Origin: Chitinophagaceae bacterium UBA2789
Lineage (GTDB): Bacteria; Bacteroidota; Bacteroidia; Chitinophagales; Chitinophagaceae
Reading direction: 5' to 3'
Assembly: GCA_002352145.1 (NCBI GenBank)
Contig: DEHX01000004.1
Coordinates: forward strand, 1-14,736
Length of the DNA stretch: 14,736 nt
The stretch's first letter is position 1. Each line of letters starts with the position of its first letter. Below the pieces are notes generated by a model. That model was not told where the DNA came from. It did no database searches and saw only the letters and a list, made by a program, of their open reading frames with translations. The position numbers and the translations under genes are program-made. This document shows, piece after piece, positions 13,624 through 14,736 of the stretch.

Positions 13624-14736
13624 TCAGGATTGCCGTGCTGATTCCTTTTTTACTTTTTGCTCCACATATTGCCGGTAACCTATCCGTTGGGCCCGGCTTT
13701 CTAACCAGCCAAAATAATTAAAAATAGCCAGGTTCAGTTGCTGAACTACATTATCCTGGTTGGCTTCAAATACAGCAAGTGTTTTACGGTACTCTTCCAC
13801 CCGCCCTTTCATCTCTTTCATATAAAAAGTGCGGTGCAGGCACTGAACCAGTGCTGTTTCAAAGGGCTGCTTCTTTTTTCGTTTATAAAAATAATTATAG
13901 GTGGTCCGGTATTGAGCATCAAACAGCTTTGGGTTGTCCATGCAATAAGATGTTAGCAGCAGCAGTATTTGGGCCACTGCTTCATGTTCCTCCCTTACTC
14001 CTTCTTTAAAGTAGGTAATTCCCCTCTTTATATAATACAGCGCTTCGTCATATTGTTCCAGCACAAAGGAGCCAATTCCCAGCGACAGATTAGTTGTACG
14101 GTTTAGATCGGCATTCAGTACCGGTTCCCATTGCTGGTAGCGGCTTTTCATAAAGCGGTTTAGCTTCTCCACTTCATCATACTTCGCTGTTTTATTATAT
14201 ATCTTATTAAAAGCCAGGAATTTTATCACTTCAAAATTGGCCCTCTGTACAGGGTCGGTAATCAATTCGTTTACCTGGTCATTAAATGTATTTTGAACAT
14301 AGGAATAATCGCCTCTCAAAATCCCTGCATAATTGATCATGTACAATACTTCAATATAAAATTCTCCATCTGTTCCAATGAAATTTTGGTTTTCCCTCCA
14401 GTCCTGCCATGCATCTTTTAATAAAGCAAATGCTGTAGAAATATCCTGAAGCAGGTATAACAGGGTGGCTTTGCTCATGCCAAAATAATGACGAAACCAA
14501 AATGATCTTCTGTTTGGAGTTGTGTTGGTTGCATTAACTCTTTCCAGCAGCAGGTTAATTCGTTGTCTGAGTTCATCATCCAGGTCAAAGTGTGCTTTAC
14601 GTTTCAGCAGTAAAACTTCAGTGTATATATCCCGCAGGGTGATCATTTCTGCATACTCAGTGTAGGTGATAATATTGCCTTTGAACACGGAGTGCAGGTC
14701 ATCGTAACTGGTGTGTACGCTGCTGAACAAGATCAT
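13624..14736 (-). CDS. TPR-like all-helical protein, function unknown (5' end probably missing)
   Basis: A 370-codon frame that reaches the right edge of the window. An ATG happens to be the last codon (14734-14736), but the chain starts in the middle of a helical region, so I treat it as a fragment lacking its N-terminus. It is hydrophilic, with no signal peptide or membrane helix, and is built of amphipathic helix pairs. One example is the stretch from LGIGSFVLEQYDEALYYIKR, which looks like a TPR unit. It resembles a group of roughly 500-residue Bacteroidota proteins of unknown function that consist of TPR-like helices; this link is from pattern memory, not a search. The C-terminus is basic (VEQKVKKESARQS). 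It is the first gene of the minus-strand run leading to comEC and purH, separated from comEC by 54 bases containing a hairpin. Confidence 0.7.
   Translation of the reverse strand: MILFSSVHTSYDDLHSVFKGNIITYTEYAEMITLRDIYTEVLLLKRKAHFDLDDELRQRINLLLERVNATNTTPNRRSFWFRHYFGMSKATLLYLLQDISTAFALLKDAWQDWRENQNFIGTDGEFYIEVLYMINYAGILRGDYSYVQNTFNDQVNELITDPVQRANFEVIKFLAFNKIYNKTAKYDEVEKLNRFMKSRYQQWEPVLNADLNRTTNLSLGIGSFVLEQYDEALYYIKRGITYFKEGVREEHEAVAQILLLLTSYCMDNPKLFDAQYRTTYNYFYKRKKKQPFETALVQCLHRTFYMKEMKGRVEEYRKTLAVFEANQDNVVQQLNLAIFNYFGWLESRAQRIGYRQYVEQKVKKESARQS

Overview
The window looks like a chromosomal segment of a Bacteroidota bacterium, most likely Chitinophagaceae or a close relative. The reasons are an adjacent gldE-gldD pair, a DUF3109 protein, a DUF7033-type polysaccharide deacetylase, a long TPR protein with a Bacteroidota-style membrane tail, and almost no Shine-Dalgarno sequences. 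Base composition looks even throughout. I see no tRNA, rRNA, CRISPR array, transposase or phage gene, so this reads as ordinary core and near-core genome.

Layout. Plus strand, 1-1584: the 3' part of gldE, then gldD one base later, both linked to the Bacteroidota gliding/type IX secretion machinery. Minus strand, 2802-1664: a DUF2306 six-helix membrane protein, then a small Lys/Glu-rich single-pass protein. A hairpin at 1585-1609 lies between these convergent blocks. Plus strand, 2932-6755: a 599-residue TPR protein with a three-helix membrane tail, a DUF3109 cysteine-rich protein, and a LutB-like LUD/iron-sulfur protein. A clear intrinsic terminator (6763-6790) ends this run. Plus strand, 6791-8805: a SAM methyltransferase and a DUF7033/NodB-like deacetylase, coupled by an ATGA overlap. 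Minus strand, 14736-8806: a partial TPR-like helical protein, a ComEC/Rec2 protein, purH and an EamA-family permease, in that transcription order. Hairpins lie in the first two gaps and an intrinsic terminator follows purH.

Genes that probably work together: gldE with gldD at the cell envelope; DUF3109 with LutB (short gap, both cysteine-rich, possibly redox or Fe-S related); and the methyltransferase with the deacetylase (surface glycan modification is a guess). purH is housekeeping purine synthesis. ComEC is the DNA-uptake channel family, here with a C-terminal domain that looks like a metallo-beta-lactamase fold without its metal ligands.

I did not find a clearly new multigene defence or mobile system. 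The least explained items are the TPR protein's membrane tail (with an HHWLEH motif), the small charged membrane protein, the degenerate C-terminal domain of ComEC, and a terminator that runs directly into the methyltransferase start codon.
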